Part shown: positions 6,125 through 7,401 of the stretch, piece after piece
How positions within the stretch are numbered: the first letter of the stretch is position 1
Layout: each line of letters begins with the position of its first letter
NCBI GenBank assembly: GCA_028707745.1
Contig: JAQWAJ010000077.1
Span: 1-7,401 of the forward strand
Length of the DNA stretch: 7,401 bases
Direction: 5' to 3'
DNA from: Bacteroidales bacterium
GTDB taxonomy: Bacteria > Bacteroidota > Bacteroidia > Bacteroidales > UBA12481
Translations under genes and position numbers: made by a program
Notes under the pieces: generated by a model
Seen by the model: only the letters and a program-made list of their open reading frames with translations
What the model was told of the DNA's origin: nothing
Databases searched by the model: none

Positions 6125-6541
6125 ATGACCATGTCTCATCTTACTGATGCCATTACATACATTTCAGACCTGGTTGAACAAATCCTGACCGACACGATCA
6201 GTGAATCCGACCTCGACGATCTGACTCAGAAACAGTTGCAGTGTATGAGAATTATCGTCCGACTGCATAATCCCACCATCACCGAACTGGCCAGAGAGCT
6301 TAAGGTAACCAAGCCAACTACCACAGTGCTGGTTGATAAGCTGGTTGCCAAAAAATATGTCAGGAGGGTCTCCTCTGATCAGGACAGGCGTGTCACACAT
6401 CTGCATATCGATGAAAACGGAAAGAAGATTGAGCTCTGGCGAGAATTATCCAATCAGCGCCTGAGCGAGCAGATTCAATCGGGATTAAATGAAGATGAAA
6501 CTGAAGCACTGGCTGTATTACTCAGGAAGATAAGCAAGTAA
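6125..6541 (+). CDS. MarR-family transcriptional regulator
   Basis: The 138-residue protein has the winged helix-turn-helix layout of MarR dimeric regulators. An N-terminal dimerisation helix is followed by LTQKQLQCMRIIV (33-45). The helix-turn-helix is TITELARELKVT (51-62) with recognition helix KPTTTVLVDKLV (63-74). The wing is YVRRVSSDQDRRVTHLHI (78-95), with the characteristic Asp87-Arg88-Arg89, and C-terminal dimerisation helices follow. Length is standard. ATG 6125 and ATG 6131 are both possible (MTMSHLT); the promoter at 6105-6112 permits either. MarR proteins usually repress their own gene and a neighbour, and release DNA on binding a small molecule or on cysteine oxidation. The downstream metal exporter or the upstream secreted hydrolase are the natural candidate targets, but this is inference. 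No clear palindromic operator is visible at its own promoter. Confidence 0.92.
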   Translation: MTMSHLTDAITYISDLVEQILTDTISESDLDDLTQKQLQCMRIIVRLHNPTITELARELKVTKPTTTVLVDKLVAKKYVRRVSSDQDRRVTHLHIDENGKKIELWRELSNQRLSEQIQSGLNEDETEALAVLLRKISK

Positions 6542-6601
6542 TCAATCCCTGTTTTTGTCCCCATTCGGTAATAACTTTTCTGAAATTTTTTATTCGTTTC
6601 T

Positions 6602-6632
6602 ACTAACTATTTGAGCTGACTAACTACATTTG
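6602..6632 (+). promoter_or_regulatory. promoter with direct repeat ahead of the CDF exporter gene
   Basis: TACATTTG at 6625-6632 matches the Bacteroidota -7 consensus. The block ACTAACTACATTTG (6619-6632) is preceded by a near copy, ACTAACTATTTG (6602-6613); the shared 8-mer ACTAACTA is offset by 17 bases. The repeat may be an operator half-site pair or a duplicated promoter. The TTTG in the first copy is too close (11 bases) to be a good -33 element. Confidence 0.5.
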
Positions 6633-6647
6633 CAATCCGTTGTGAAA

Positions 6648-6668
6648 ATGTCGGAACCGTATGAATAA
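6648..6668 (+). other. six-codon upstream ORF overlapping the exporter start
   Basis: ATG 6648 opens a reading frame encoding MSEPYE and stops at TAA 6666-6668, overlapping the exporter start at 6661 in another frame. It lies between the predicted promoter and the gene. It could couple translation to the exporter or be chance. Confidence 0.2.
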
Positions 6669-7401
6669 GAAAGTGAAAATTGCCCGTCTGTCGATCGTGT
6701 CTAACTCCGGTCTGATTGCTATGAAGGTGATCGCAGGGATCATCAGCGGGTCAGTGAGTATCCTGTCAGAAGCCATTCACTCGTCGATGGATTTGCTGGC
6801 TTCCATCATTGCGTTTTTCTCGGTGAAGGTCTCCGACACCCCTCCGGATGAAAGGCATCCATACGGGCATGGCAAGTACGAGAACATTTCGGGCGTGATC
6901 GAAGCCCTTCTTATTCTCATTGCCGCTATCCTGATTGTTTACGGGGCCGTGATTAAGATCATTGCGCCCAAACCGGTGGACAATATCGGGATCGGCACCC
7001 TGGTTATGGCCGTTTCGGCTCTGGTGAACCTATGGGTTTCACGGCGTTTGTATAAGGTAGCTAAAGAGACTGACTCCATTGCCCTGGAAGCAGATGCCCT
7101 TCACCTGAAAACCGATGTATATACTTCAGCAGGAGTATCCGGCGGGCTCATTCTCATGATGATCACTGGCTGGCATATTCTTGACCCCATTATTGCCATC
7201 TGTGTGGCCATGCTGATTTTGAAGGAGTCATTTGTCCTCCTCCGTACCGCTTATTCGCCACTGCTTGATACTTCCCTTTCGAAGGAGGAGACCAGGATTT
7301 TCAGTGAGGAATTTTCAAAAAGGAATCTATCCTATCACAACCTGAAAACCAGGAAGTCGGGTCAGTACCGGTTTGCCGATCTGCATCTGGAGTTGCCTGA
7401 A
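6661..7401 (+). CDS. cation diffusion facilitator (CDF) metal exporter, 3' end outside window
   Basis: The frame runs open for 247 codons to the window edge, so the C-terminus is missing. The protein belongs to the CDF family, which exports divalent metals (Zn, Fe, Mn, Co or Cd) in exchange for protons across the inner membrane. Signature elements are SGSVSILSEAIHSSMDLLAS in the second helix, with His40 and Asp44, and HPYGHGKYENISGVIEALL (residues 66-84) in the loop and third helix. EADALHLKTDVYTS in the fifth helix carries His148 and Asp152. The two HxxxD pairs make the tetrahedral metal site, of the two-His/two-Asp kind common in zinc transporters. About six membrane helices are visible, and the cytoplasmic regulatory domain begins around residue 203 (KSGQYRFADLHLELPE). 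ATG 6661 is chosen because an in-frame TGA lies at 6643-6645 and MNKKVKIARLS is a typical N-terminus. It is the likely neighbour target of the MarR gene. Confidence 0.94.
   Translation, partial: MNKKVKIARLSIVSNSGLIAMKVIAGIISGSVSILSEAIHSSMDLLASIIAFFSVKVSDTPPDERHPYGHGKYENISGVIEALLILIAAILIVYGAVIKIIAPKPVDNIGIGTLVMAVSALVNLWVSRRLYKVAKETDSIALEADALHLKTDVYTSAGVSGGLILMMITGWHILDPIIAICVAMLILKESFVLLRTAYSPLLDTSLSKEETRIFSEEFSKRNLSYHNLKTRKSGQYRFADLHLELPE

Noticed and set aside
6541..6600. Terminator after the marR-family gene
   Set aside because: A T-rich run is present near 6585-6592, but no stable hairpin precedes it.

Overview
The window looks like Bacteroidota (Bacteroidetes) DNA. Starts lack a convincing Shine-Dalgarno sequence and sit in A/T-rich leaders. 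Three good matches to the Bacteroidota -7 promoter element TAnnTTTG occur just upstream of genes (2211-2218, 6105-6112, 6625-6632). The protein families (DUF1648, AAA ATPase with DUF4143, HipA-like, secreted cupin, small lipoprotein) also fit that phylum. All recognised genes are on the + strand. I see no rRNA, tRNA, CRISPR array, transposase or integrase.

Left part (1 to about 2100): a patchwork of gene remnants. A short DUF1648 fragment (117-332) keeps the N-terminal signature but lacks most of the family body. A polytopic inner-membrane protein of unknown function (340-1824) follows closely; its last residues appear to run into foreign sequence. Next comes a C-terminal scrap of a HipA-like kinase/toxin (about 1851-2075). 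This points to repeated deletion and recombination.

Middle (2161-4216): an intact AAA ATPase with a DUF4143 nuclease-like C-terminus (2230-3348). It has a perfect 10-bp inverted repeat lying over its predicted -33 promoter element, a likely operator. After it comes a cytosolic prenyltransferase/squalene-cyclase-repeat-like protein of unknown function (3398-4216), followed by a hairpin.

Right part (4348-7401): a group of exported proteins. A secreted cupin (4348-4782) and a lipoprotein (4784-5353) are one base apart and surely co-transcribed. A secreted isochorismatase-type cysteine hydrolase (5495-6088) follows. Then come a MarR-type regulator (6125-6541) and a cation diffusion facilitator metal exporter (6661 to the window end, incomplete). 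The marR and exporter promoters share a similar extended -7 sequence, so the regulator may control itself, the exporter, or both; this is inference.

No clearly new multi-gene system is evident. The points most worth a second look are the ATPase operator/promoter arrangement, the remnant junctions at 1-2100, and the uncharacterised exported pair and prenyltransferase-like protein.
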